Origin: an uncultured Clostridia bacterium
GTDB taxonomy: Bacteria > Bacillota > Clostridia > Peptostreptococcales > Anaerovoracaceae
Assembly: GCA_934255545.1 (NCBI GenBank)
Contig: CAKQOE010000019.1
Span: 1 to 48,063, forward strand
Length of the DNA stretch: 48,063 nucleotides
Direction: 5' to 3'
Shown: one piece after another, positions 24,971-33,047 of the stretch
Numbering within the stretch: position 1 is the stretch's first letter
How the letters are laid out: each line of letters opens with the position of its first letter
Program-made: the position numbers and the translations under genes
Notes under the pieces: generated by a model
Told to the model about the DNA's origin: nothing
Database searches by the model: none
What the model saw: only the letters and a program-made list of their open reading frames with translations

Positions 24971-26479
24971 TCATTCACCACCGATATACGAATGTGCCTG
25001 GCTGACGCTTATCGTCCGTCCCCGGACGTACGGGCTCACGCTCTTCTTCTTTATATCCGCGCTGATGACAGCGCCTGTAAAATGATCGCCTATCATGAAT
25101 TCTTCTCTGACGCTTCCTTTCATATTGATCTGGATCAGGTCCATGATCCTCAGGAGCTTTACGTCTTCTTTTTCCGTCATGAGCAGGAGCTTCAGATAAT
25201 TTTCATATGTCATGATACTGTCCCCGCTTATTTTTATGTATCCGCCGCCGCTGTCTTCAAGAAGACTGCTTAACGTCACTGACCACGTATCATCGTTTTT
25301 CACGATCGGTACGCCGTTGCCTGCTTCCAGATTTTTCATATCATTCAACGTTTCAACTGCGCTCCACGCTGCAAGCATTATATATTGAGTAAGCTTCGCC
25401 CAGGGTCCCGGCGTGAGCACCTCAGCCGCGGCGAGTGCTTCACTTTTCTTTCCGGCATCCGTAAAGACATACGCTGCATTCATGACCTCGCGTATGGAAA
25501 ATATTGCGGCGTATGCGCGCCTGTAGTTTGCCTTATCAGACATATTCCCGTATAAAATGTACTCTGTCTCGTTTTGAAAAAATCCGGTCTTCTTTTCGCT
25601 GATATGATTTTGAAAATAATCGGCAGCATACTGGGATATCATGTAATTTTCATAAATAAATGACATTCCGCCGTCTGATACCATAAAGCTGAAAACACCT
25701 GATCCGTCAAATGCTCCTTTTCCGCCTGCTTTATGCGTAACTGACGGAAGGCTGTCCTTTATGCGTCTGTTTCTCAGTACATTATCGCTGCCGGGCAGCG
25801 ATGTCTGATCGTTTTTAGCTTCATCCTCTTTTTTCCTGAGCATTTTATGGACATTCCTTATAGATACAAAGTCAGTGCCGTCTGATGACGCGCCGCCGTT
25901 TTCAGCTGCGCTTTCCTTTTGAGCCTGCTCTGCTCTGTCCATCGCAGCCTCTTCGTCATCAGTCATACGCTTTATATCGTCTCTGTTTTTCATGCCTGAC
26001 GTTATGCTTCCGAGGCTCTCGCTGACTATATCTACAGCGTCATCAGCTGCCCTGTACTTCATAAGCTCCGTTATCTGTTTCTTAAGATTTTCAGGCTCTC
26101 CCAGAGAGTACGCCGAGCACTCGGCGGCTACTGACTCAACGCTGCTTCTCTTAAGAGGCGCTGCTTCAAATGTTTCTTTTAAAAGCTTCTGCGCATTGCG
26201 CTCAACAGAAGCTTCATCCATTTCAAGCCCAAATATACCATAACGCTCCTGAAGCTCCCTGTCATAGCATGAGAGTATGACCCTGCCCGCATTATCAAGA
26301 GCGCCGTCCAGAGTGTTTTCTGCAGCTCTCTCAGATGCAAGCTCGCAGATCACGCTCAGCGCTGAAGCTACAGATACGAATATGACAGTAAGGAGAACAG
26401 CCGCCGATCCCCGGCGGGCGCCGGACCGCGCCGGTATATTTTCCCATTTTTTTATATCTTCAGCGCTACGCGTTCTCAT
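24971..26479 (-). CDS. DUF5702-like Tad locus protein
   Basis: The start is ATG 26479, which overlaps the preceding stop as ATGA (502 residues; the open frame extends further upstream without support). An N-terminal basic stretch and one hydrophobic helix (GSAAVLLTVIFVSVASALSVICELASERA) are followed by a long extracytoplasmic region. It is Ala/Glu/Lys-rich with coiled-coil potential (about 130-230 and 310-420). The pattern AENTLDGALDNAGRVILSCYDRELQERYGIFGL matches the DUF5702 group, placed like TadG in Clostridial Tad loci. It probably sits at the cell surface as a minor pilin or anchor. Confidence 0.6.
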   Translation of the reverse strand: MRTRSAEDIKKWENIPARSGARRGSAAVLLTVIFVSVASALSVICELASERAAENTLDGALDNAGRVILSCYDRELQERYGIFGLEMDEASVERNAQKLLKETFEAAPLKRSSVESVAAECSAYSLGEPENLKKQITELMKYRAADDAVDIVSESLGSITSGMKNRDDIKRMTDDEEAAMDRAEQAQKESAAENGGASSDGTDFVSIRNVHKMLRKKEDEAKNDQTSLPGSDNVLRNRRIKDSLPSVTHKAGGKGAFDGSGVFSFMVSDGGMSFIYENYMISQYAADYFQNHISEKKTGFFQNETEYILYGNMSDKANYRRAYAAIFSIREVMNAAYVFTDAGKKSEALAAAEVLTPGPWAKLTQYIMLAAWSAVETLNDMKNLEAGNGVPIVKNDDTWSVTLSSLLEDSGGGYIKISGDSIMTYENYLKLLLMTEKEDVKLLRIMDLIQINMKGSVREEFMIGDHFTGAVISADIKKKSVSPYVRGRTISVSQAHSYIGGE

Positions 26480-26982
26480 GCTCCGCCTCCGCCGGTCATG
26501 CTCCCCAATATATCGCCGACAAGCTGTTTCTTCCATATAAGCTTCGCTTCATTGACGGCTGCGCGCTCTACTGTATAAACATCCCTGCGCGACGCTCTGA
26601 ACATACCTGACATACTGTATTCAGCTATATATGACGCTTTGACTTTACCGTAAAGCAGTCCGTTTTCTTCTTCTATACTGTAGCTGCCGTGCGATGCGCC
26701 GCCGTATGCCGTCTCATAATATCCTCTGCTCTCTGCAGGAGCACTGTATCCATTCCGCACTGCGTCATATATGTCACCGGTCCTTTTTACGGAGCACGCC
26801 TTTTCATCAGCGGTGCTCCGCACGTCTATGCTCATCGCTGCGGCTTTTGCCGCGCACGAATAAAAATGCGCCATAGCAGCGACAGACATAACGCTCACGA
26901 CTATAATGACAGGATAAACAAGTGAAGCCTCGGCTATCTGGCTGCCCCGCCTGCGCGCCGCAGATCTGTATGCTTTCCTCAC
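26476..26982 (-). CDS. TadE-like minor pilin
   Basis: The protein has 168 residues if begun at GTG 26982, five bases after AGGAAGG and just past the flp stop. An ATG at 27024 would place the start inside flp. A basic start (RSAARRRGSQIAEASLVYP) leads into a hydrophobic helix, the TadE prepilin pattern with Glu five residues after the Gly. A Ser/Tyr-rich extracytoplasmic part follows. Its stop overlaps the next ATG by four bases. Confidence 0.7.
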   Translation of the reverse strand: MRKAYRSAARRRGSQIAEASLVYPVIIVVSVMSVAAMAHFYSCAAKAAAMSIDVRSTADEKACSVKRTGDIYDAVRNGYSAPAESRGYYETAYGGASHGSYSIEEENGLLYGKVKASYIAEYSMSGMFRASRRDVYTVERAAVNEAKLIWKKQLVGDILGSMTGGGGA

Positions 26983-26992
26983 TCCGGCCTTC

Positions 26993-27256
26993 CTACTGGA
27001 ACTTTTCCACAAGCAGCCCGGCAAACGTATTGTTTACGAACTCCTGTATCTTATCCTTGAATATGATCCCAAGCGCTATCGCTATCGCTATGAGTATGCC
27101 GACCTGAACAAGCTCCATACCGCGTCTTGATCTTACGCTTGACATATTCATTTTTCTTAATCTTTTTGTGAGCATTGACGGGATATTTCCCGCATATGCG
27201 ATCATTCCTGTTCTTCCGATAGCCGTTTCTGAATTACAGCTCTTTCCTCTTTTCAT
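26993..27256 (-). CDS. Flp-type major pilin (Flp1 family)
   Basis: The 87 residues end in the Flp1 pattern RRGMELVQVGILIAIAIALGII followed by KDKIQEFVNNTFAGLL. Cleavage by a prepilin peptidase after the Gly of RRG would leave a pilin of about 41 residues starting with Met. The leader of about 46 residues is long for a Flp pilin. GGAAGG lies seven bases before the ATG. tadC ends 53 bp upstream. No prepilin peptidase gene is in the window. Confidence 0.75.
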   Translation of the reverse strand: MKRGKSCNSETAIGRTGMIAYAGNIPSMLTKRLRKMNMSSVRSRRGMELVQVGILIAIAIALGIIFKDKIQEFVNNTFAGLLVEKFQ

Positions 27257-27309
27257 TTTGTTTCCTTCCTTTCATTGGTCTGATCACTTTAATTTTAAAT
27301 ACTTTAATT

Positions 27310-28668
27310 TTAAAAGCTTATTATCGCCGGCGAGACAGTTATGAGGATGAGCGAAAAGAGCATTATCATCATCGGGAGCATCATCTTTGAATCCGTCATA
27401 TGTATCTTTTTCCGCATCTCCTTCCTGCGCATCTCTCGAAGCGTCCTGCTTTCAGCCTCAAGCTTTTCAACGAGTCCGCTGCCTGTGTTCATATTGTCTG
27501 CCAGTATGGTACAGAAGCGGAGCATATCGCTCGACTCCATGCGTGCGGCAAGATCCTTCCATTCATCTATCATGTTTGAATTCATATTGCGAACGCGGCG
27601 CCCTATCTCAGCCGCCTCTGCACGCATCTCGCTGCATGAGCAGTACTCGGAACGCTCGTAATCATCAGATATGCGCATCATGGCGCCAAACACCGTAAGA
27701 CCGCTGTTGAGCAGCAATATCAGCTTGTCTATGACAGCCGGAAACTCGTTCTTCACGTTCTGCCTGTAAGTCTTTACGCGTTTATCCACCCTCCTGTAGC
27801 GCCCCGAATACACAAATGCAAATACCGCAGCTCCGATAACGAGCGCGGCTCCCGCCGCGGAGCGGCGCTTCTGCCTCCAGCTCAGCATTATTCCGTCAGA
27901 AAGCTCCGAAGGAAGCGTTACAGAAGCGCTGTCCCTGTCGTCATTGAGCCCTGACGCGAACGACGATATCCTCGCCAGCATAGAGCCTCTGTACATGCTG
28001 CTGTCATCCCTGAGGATTATATCGTAATCAACATCTCTTACATGTCCTCCGCACGACAGCTCAGCTGTCAGAGTTACTGTTTCCGATGCTCCCGAAAGCG
28101 ATATCACATCAACATTTCCTTTTTCAGATATAAGGACAGGATCGCTTGACTCCCATCTTACAGTCATCCCGCTGCCCCCGTATTCGTTAGGCAGCTTTAC
28201 TGATGATGATACAGTAAGCGCTCCGCTTTCATCGCGCTCAAAAAGCGAGCTGAGATACTCCTCGCATCTGTCCATCTCCTGTTCTATTTCCTCATCAGTC
28301 ATATTGCGCTCTTCTACGGTGATACCAAGCTGTTCGCGCGCCTTTTGCCCTCCGTACTCAGCGCTCACCTCAACAGGAATGTATACACTTTTCCCGCCCG
28401 GCTCCGGGCGCTTTATCTCGTCTATACCCATTCCTCCGACAAGCGTGTATATAAGAGAAAGCAGCGCGGCAGCCGCCGTGACAGCAATGATCGCCAAATA
28501 ACATATGATGATCCGTTTCCTGTAACGCACTACCTCCGATACTGTATCGCGCCCGCAAACCGGCATAAGCATATCTGAAAGTCTTTCCCTGCTGCCTGCA
28601 GCATCATCAGCCTTTTTTCTGACAGCAACGGCTGCACGCGCAGCCGGCGATTTTCCATCATGCTTCAT
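27310..28668 (-). CDS. TadC-like pilus platform protein with an extracytoplasmic Ig-like insert
   Basis: The 452 residues have a cytoplasmic start, a membrane helix at about 51-75, a region outside the membrane (about 85-265), a second helix (268-288), a type II secretion F domain (about 291-430) and a C-terminal helix. The outer region includes VKLPNEYGGSGMTVRWESS and a following beta-rich part like the atrophied bacterial Ig domains, then a second element with LPSELSDGIMLSWRQK. The T2SSF part carries FPAVIDKLILLLNSGLTVFGAM. Standard TadC proteins have no such insert. The ATG overlaps the tadB stop as ATGA. Confidence 0.8.
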   Translation of the reverse strand: MKHDGKSPAARAAVAVRKKADDAAGSRERLSDMLMPVCGRDTVSEVVRYRKRIIICYLAIIAVTAAAALLSLIYTLVGGMGIDEIKRPEPGGKSVYIPVEVSAEYGGQKAREQLGITVEERNMTDEEIEQEMDRCEEYLSSLFERDESGALTVSSSVKLPNEYGGSGMTVRWESSDPVLISEKGNVDVISLSGASETVTLTAELSCGGHVRDVDYDIILRDDSSMYRGSMLARISSFASGLNDDRDSASVTLPSELSDGIMLSWRQKRRSAAGAALVIGAAVFAFVYSGRYRRVDKRVKTYRQNVKNEFPAVIDKLILLLNSGLTVFGAMMRISDDYERSEYCSCSEMRAEAAEIGRRVRNMNSNMIDEWKDLAARMESSDMLRFCTILADNMNTGSGLVEKLEAESRTLREMRRKEMRKKIHMTDSKMMLPMMIMLFSLILITVSPAIISF

Positions 28669-29432
28669 ATATTCACCTGTCCTTCCGTATATGTCATTTT
28701 CATGCTGTAAAGGAATGAAAATACAGTTCCGGCAAAAGCGACCGTCATAAGTATCCTTCCAAGCGCGGTATCATACATAACGTCGAGATAATCGCTCGAT
28801 GAGAGGTTTATAAGCCCTGTCACAGCTACAGGCATGCCTGCCAGCAGGCGCGACTCAAGTTTTTTCTGCGCCATCAGCACCTCTTTTTCCTTTTGTATCT
28901 CTATATTATGAGACAGAAGTTCAGCCGAGCGCTGTATCATTCTGTTGAGGTCGCCGCCTGTACGGCGGCATGTCGAGCATGCGTCTGAAAAGTCTGTTAT
29001 CTCTCTTATGCGCGAGCGCTCCGCAAGGCTCCTCAGCACAGTCTCATCGCTGCTGTTCGCTTCCTTCATCTGCCGGACCATGTTTTTTATCTCTATCGCG
29101 AGTATGCTGTCGCTGCCGTGTATAAGCGAAACAGCATCATAAGATTCCTCTATGGCCTCCGGCAGATAACGTCCTGCAGTAACAGACGATGATACGGAAT
29201 ACAGCATATCCTTGAATTGCAGCCGCAGCATATTTTTGCGCCTGTCTGCAAGCATACCTCTGTAATGCGGGAGTCCTGCCACGCTCAGAAGGCACATGAT
29301 CAGAGCGGCCGGAACGCTCCTGTAAAAAACATATCCGGTGCAAAATATCACAAGTACTGTAATTGTAAAATAATTCTGCAGCTCGCTCCCTGACAGTCTG
29401 TAGATATCATAATTTTCAGGCAGCAATCTCAT
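28665..29432 (-). CDS. tadB: TadB-like pilus platform protein (type II secretion F family)
   Basis: With 255 residues, the protein has two N-terminal membrane helices, a cytoplasmic helical T2SSF domain (QFKDMLYSVSSSVTAGRYLPEAIEE; RTGGDLNRMIQRSAELL) and two C-terminal helices. It forms the inner-membrane platform with TadC and receives the TadA motor. Its ATG overlaps the tadA stop by four bases. Confidence 0.85.
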   Translation of the reverse strand: MRLLPENYDIYRLSGSELQNYFTITVLVIFCTGYVFYRSVPAALIMCLLSVAGLPHYRGMLADRRKNMLRLQFKDMLYSVSSSVTAGRYLPEAIEESYDAVSLIHGSDSILAIEIKNMVRQMKEANSSDETVLRSLAERSRIREITDFSDACSTCRRTGGDLNRMIQRSAELLSHNIEIQKEKEVLMAQKKLESRLLAGMPVAVTGLINLSSSDYLDVMYDTALGRILMTVAFAGTVFSFLYSMKMTYTEGQVNI

Positions 29433-30754
29433 TCACCGCCTTTCGTCCCTGACATATAGCTCATTTCACTTATTTCGCTTATATCACTCATCCCGGACGT
29501 ATCGTTTACGCCGCTGCCCGTGAGTCCTGCGCCTGCATCATCCGGCATTTTCAATGCTCCGCTCATTATGAGCTTTGTCGTATTTATAAGACTGTTTCCG
29601 GTTTTATGCAGGCAGCCGTCATCCTCCATCCTGAAAAGCTGATTGAGCCGGATCTCGCCGTCTTTTATGCCTGCGACCTCTGATATCTCAAGCACGCAGC
29701 GGCGGCTGCCGTGCAGCCTTCCAAGGTGCACCATTATATCGACCGCCGACGCGATCTGCCCTCTTACCGCCTGTATCGGAAAAGATGCAGCTGACAGAAA
29801 CATAGTTTCAAGCCTGCTTATCATACCCGCGGCAGAGTTCGCGTGACCCGTTGACAGGCTACCGTCATGACCGGTGTTCATCGCGCTTATCATGTCTACG
29901 ACCTCGCCGCCGCGCACCTCGCCGACTATTATCCTGTCAGGACGCATCCTGAGGCTCGCTTTTATGAGCTGAGTCATATTTACGCCTCCGCGCCCCTGAA
30001 CGTTGGCATTGCGAGTTTCCATACGCACTATGTTTTCTATGTTGCTCAGCTGAAGTTCGCTCGAATCCTCTATAACTATGACGCGTTCGCCTGCAGGTAT
30101 AAAATCAGACAGCGCATTCAAAAACGTAGTCTTTCCGGAACTCGTACCCCCTGAAATAAATATATTGTAGCCGCATTCGACAAGCTTTCTGAGAAACTCC
30201 GCCGCTTCCTGCGTTACCGAGCCGCGCTTTATAAGCTCGTCCATGACTATGCGGTGTTCAGGGAACTTTCTGATATTGAGCGACGGTCCGTTCACAGCTA
30301 CGTTTTTATGGACGGCGTGCACGCGCGAGCCGTCAGCCAGCCTCGCGTCAAGTATGGGATTAAGCTCGTTTATCTCGCGGTGTACGCGGGCTCCTATGCG
30401 CATTATTACTTCTTCAAGCTCCTTTTCATCCGGGAAGTATTCGGGCACGCGGCTTATCATTCCGTTTTTTTCTATAAATATATCCCGACAGCCGTTTACC
30501 ATGATCTCGCTTATCTCAGGCTCTCTGAGATATTTTTCAAGAAAATCGAGCTCGCGCCTGAGCGCACTGAACACGCCGTCAGCTATACCGCTTTTCTCGC
30601 TGAGGCTAAGCCTCCTGAGATCCGTACTGCTTACTATATGCCTCTGCACAGCTGCCATGACCGTATCGTCGTCAAGCTCGCCTTCAGTGAAATTCAACTG
30701 CCGTCTTATCTCCTCAGTCAGCTTGTATATGAGTTCTATCCTGTCCTCGCTCAT
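29429..30754 (-). CDS. tadA: Tad pilus assembly ATPase TadA/CpaF
   Basis: This hexameric secretion ATPase powers Flp pilus assembly. The start is ATG 30754, overlapping the tadZ stop as ATGA (441 residues); an ATG at 30775 lies inside tadZ. Walker A is GGTSSGKTT (202-210), the acidic box is VIVIEDSSELQL (226-237), Walker B is RPDRIIVGEVRGGE (271-284) and the His box is TGHDGSLSTGHANS (294-307). The N-terminal domain carries FLEKYLREPEISEIMVNG. The C-terminus is extended by a Ser/Thr/Met/Gly/Asp-rich tail that other CpaF proteins usually lack. Confidence 0.95.
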   Translation of the reverse strand: MSEDRIELIYKLTEEIRRQLNFTEGELDDDTVMAAVQRHIVSSTDLRRLSLSEKSGIADGVFSALRRELDFLEKYLREPEISEIMVNGCRDIFIEKNGMISRVPEYFPDEKELEEVIMRIGARVHREINELNPILDARLADGSRVHAVHKNVAVNGPSLNIRKFPEHRIVMDELIKRGSVTQEAAEFLRKLVECGYNIFISGGTSSGKTTFLNALSDFIPAGERVIVIEDSSELQLSNIENIVRMETRNANVQGRGGVNMTQLIKASLRMRPDRIIVGEVRGGEVVDMISAMNTGHDGSLSTGHANSAAGMISRLETMFLSAASFPIQAVRGQIASAVDIMVHLGRLHGSRRCVLEISEVAGIKDGEIRLNQLFRMEDDGCLHKTGNSLINTTKLIMSGALKMPDDAGAGLTGSGVNDTSGMSDISEISEMSYMSGTKGGE

Positions 30755-31899
30755 GATCGCGCCATCCCCCTGCACACGCTGTCCACCGCCGCCGCATACG
30801 CGCCCGACATGCTGATATCCGCCCTTCCGTTGTTTATGAAAAAGCTGTCAGGATCGGCCGGCAGACAGTGATCGTATATCTTCTCGCTCCTGAGCGAATC
30901 CTCGTCAAAAAATATCCTGTTCACAGCTCCTCCCGACATGTCGTAATTCAATATCCGGCGTATCTTCTTATCTGCGCCCGCCTCGCGGTCGAGCCACTCG
31001 CGCCAGATCTCCTCAGACCCAAACGGACACCGCCTGTCATCATGCAGCGCGTATATGATATCAGCACCGGCGTACAGGCATCTGCTGCGCTCATCGAATC
31101 TTCCGTCCATGTCAAATATAACGGTCCCGAATATATTCCATCCGCGCACGTACTCTATGAAGCCGCTGAGCTCGTCAGCCGTCATGGATGAAAGATCAGA
31201 CATACCGTCAGCGGAAGGCCTTATGCACGAGACCCCGTACTCATCGTTTATAAGATAAACCGACGGATCTGCACGCGCACCCGACGCGTAATTAAGAAGA
31301 AGGAGATTTATGTCAGCGCTCTGCGGCGCGCCCGCGTCTGTAAAATAATTATATATATCTGTCATCTGCGCCGTCCCGATCACAAGAACGCCCTCACCGC
31401 TCTTCTGCCTGATAAGCCGTGCAAGCGCCAGCGAAAACGATGTCCTTCCGCTGCCTCCCGTCATCCCGGAAACACATATGACAGACATGCCGCTGCGCGC
31501 GTCGTCAAAGGATCCCGAAAGTGCCGCCAGCTCATAGAGCTCCGGTATTGACCGCAATATGGAGTCTGCGCGCTGAAACTTTAATACATTATCGGCTTTC
31601 GGCGTATTTTCATTAATTTTATGATGCTTCTGCGTCCCCTGTTCTTCACTTTCACGCAGCACAGTACACCTGACGCCTGAACTCATTACTGCTGAAAGCG
31701 CCTCCGCTGAAACGTCCTCATAGCATATGATATGGTCAGCCCCCTGCATGACCGCGTCCTTTGCCGCCTCCTCCCCGCCTACGGTTATAGCAATGTCGCT
31801 GCAGGACGAAGCTATATACCCTGAAAATCTCCTCCTGAAATCAGCGTCATTGTCTATTATCAGTAATCTCAATTTACCACCCGCTTTCTTTTCTGCCAT
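30751..31899 (-). CDS. tadZ: TadZ/CpaE-like ATPase
   Basis: TadZ proteins are ParA/MinD-type ATPases that mark the pole or site of Tad pilus assembly. Residues 10-130 resemble a receiver domain (LLIIDNDADFRRRF), and 137-382 are the MinD-like part. The deviant Walker A reads GMTGGSGRT at 145-153, with Arg where the P-loop Lys is expected, so ATP hydrolysis may be weak or absent. The reading frame opens at ATG 31899 with no ribosome site; a TTG at 31872 follows GGGTGG and would start the protein at LRLLIIDN. It is the first gene of the operon. Confidence 0.8.
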   Translation of the reverse strand: MAEKKAGGKLRLLIIDNDADFRRRFSGYIASSCSDIAITVGGEEAAKDAVMQGADHIICYEDVSAEALSAVMSSGVRCTVLRESEEQGTQKHHKINENTPKADNVLKFQRADSILRSIPELYELAALSGSFDDARSGMSVICVSGMTGGSGRTSFSLALARLIRQKSGEGVLVIGTAQMTDIYNYFTDAGAPQSADINLLLLNYASGARADPSVYLINDEYGVSCIRPSADGMSDLSSMTADELSGFIEYVRGWNIFGTVIFDMDGRFDERSRCLYAGADIIYALHDDRRCPFGSEEIWREWLDREAGADKKIRRILNYDMSGGAVNRIFFDEDSLRSEKIYDHCLPADPDSFFINNGRADISMSGAYAAAVDSVCRGMARS

Positions 31900-31913
31900 T
31901 TAATTACAATAAG

Positions 31914-31942
31914 ATTTTATCAGTGCATCCAGTATATGTCAA
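31914..31942 (-). promoter_or_regulatory. Sigma-A promoter of the Tad operon
   Basis: On the minus strand TTGACA (31937-31942) and TAAAAT (31914-31919) are 17 bp apart, close to consensus. Transcription would begin near 31907, only about eight bases before ATG 31899. Confidence 0.75.
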
Positions 31943-32008
31943 TAATAATTTGCATAAATTTACACTAAAGTATTTTTCTGTTTTTATTCAATATTTGCAC
32001 AGGCTTAT

Positions 32009-32062
32009 CTGCTGCCGGGCAGCAGCTCTTTTTCGTCAGGCGGCGCGGAGCGCCGGCTTTTT
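32009..32062 (+). terminator. Two tandem terminator-like hairpins in the tadZ-AIM24 gap
   Basis: CTGCTGC-CGG-GCAGCAG (32009-32025) leads into CTCTTTTT, and CGGCGC-GGA-GCGCCG (32041-32055) leads into GCTTTTT. Both are oriented to stop plus-strand transcription just before the AIM24 promoter. No plus-strand gene lies upstream for them to serve. The 31900-32244 gap otherwise holds only the two promoters and a palindrome. Confidence 0.5.
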
Positions 32063-32082
32063 ATTACATTGATCCAAAATTA

Positions 32083-32111
32083 TTGACGATGCTGAAATAC
32101 GGTGATATCCT
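32083..32111 (+). promoter_or_regulatory. Sigma-A promoter of the AIM24-family gene
   Basis: TTGACG (32083-32088) and TATCCT (32106-32111) are 17 bp apart. The leader would be about 125 bases long and ends in the palindrome at 32213-32228. Confidence 0.5.
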
Positions 32112-32212
32112 GAATTTGGGTAAATGTCATAATTTTAACCGGCGGTATGAAAATAACTGCAAAGCTATACATGAGCTTTGATTTTCAACCGATAACAGAT
32201 TTTTTTAAGAAT

Positions 32213-32228
32213 GCCGCGCCGGCGCGGC
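32213..32228. repeat. Perfect 16-bp palindrome just upstream of the AIM24 ribosome site
   Basis: GCCGCGCCGGCGCGGC ends one base before GGAAAGGGG, the AIM24-gene ribosome site. The placement matches that of the hairpin upstream of metAA. It could hinder initiation or mark a transcript end. Confidence 0.5.
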
Positions 32229-32244
32229 GGAAAGGGGTTATTTC

Positions 32245-32928
32245 ATGAGATATGAGATAAAGGGCGGATCATTTCCGATAGTTACATGTTACCTTGAGAA
32301 CGGAGAACAGATGATAACCGAAAAGGGCGCGATGGTATGGCAGACGCCTAACGTCATGATGGATACTAAGGGCGGCGGCCTCGGAAAGATGTTTTCAAAA
32401 GCTTTTTCCGGGGAAAGCATGTTCCAGAATATATTTACCGCAACGGGCGGTCAGGGGATGGTAACATTTGGCTCATGCTTTCCGGGAAGGATAATTCCGA
32501 TCGATATCGCTCCCGGACGCGAGATGATACTTCAGAAGAGCGCGTTCCTCGCTGCTGAGGTCGGCGTTCAGCTGAGCATACATTTTAATAAGAAGCTCGG
32601 CGCAGGATTTTTCGGCGGCGAGGGATTTATCATGCAGAGGCTTTCAGGTCAGGGAACTGCTTTCGTTGAGATAGACGGTGACCTCGTAGAGTACGTTCTT
32701 GCTCCGGGCGAGCAGCTGCTTGTAGATACCGGCAACGTCGCAGGCTTCGACAGCACTGTTTCCATGGATATCAGACAGGTCGCAGGACTTAAAAACAAGT
32801 TTTTCGGCGGCGAGGGCTTCTTCAACACTCTGCTCACGGGGCCCGGAAAGGTGTGGCTGCAGACTATGCCTATTTCAAATGTAGCGCGCTCAATGGTGCC
32901 TTACATGCCTGTAAGCAGCGGCAATTAA
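32245..32928 (+). CDS. AIM24 family protein (TIGR00266)
   Basis: The 227 residues match the AIM24/TIGR00266 beta-sandwich family throughout: VTCYLENGEQMITEKGAMVWQ, GQGMVTFGSCFPGRIIPID, FFGGEGFIMQRLSGQGTAFVEI, and a C-terminal repeat of FFGGEGFFNTLLTGPGKVWLQT. In mitochondria AIM24 supports cristae organisation, but the bacterial function is unknown. No signal peptide is seen. It is a single gene with its own promoter, convergent with hemW. Confidence 0.9.
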   Translation: MRYEIKGGSFPIVTCYLENGEQMITEKGAMVWQTPNVMMDTKGGGLGKMFSKAFSGESMFQNIFTATGGQGMVTFGSCFPGRIIPIDIAPGREMILQKSAFLAAEVGVQLSIHFNKKLGAGFFGGEGFIMQRLSGQGTAFVEIDGDLVEYVLAPGEQLLVDTGNVAGFDSTVSMDIRQVAGLKNKFFGGEGFFNTLLTGPGKVWLQTMPISNVARSMVPYMPVSSGN

Positions 32929-32946
32929 TGTTTCAGAAAACTTTGC

Positions 32947-33033
32947 TGTCCGCACAGCGGACACACAGGGCGGCATCGCTGCCCTGTCCTGCGGCGGCGC
33001 GCGGACTTGCCGCGCACCGTCACATTACACGGT
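32947..33033. repeat. Array of four hairpins between AIM24 gene and hemW
   Basis: In order: TGTCCGC-ACA-GCGGACA (32947-32963); a 9-bp stem with loop ATC (32966-32986); GCGCGG-ACTTG-CCGCGC (32999-33015); ACCGT...ACGGT (33016-33033). None is followed by a T-run. The GTCCGC stem recurs at 36260-36274. They lie in the 3' region of two convergent genes and may protect or end transcripts without a U-tract. Confidence 0.5.
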
Positions 33034-33047
33034 AAGCTTATATCCTA

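Noticed and set aside
24319..25005. 228-codon plus-strand frame
   Set aside because: It lies wholly opposite the well-supported pseudopilin gene, has no ribosome site and an odd Tyr/Arg/Cys-rich composition typical of a shadow frame.
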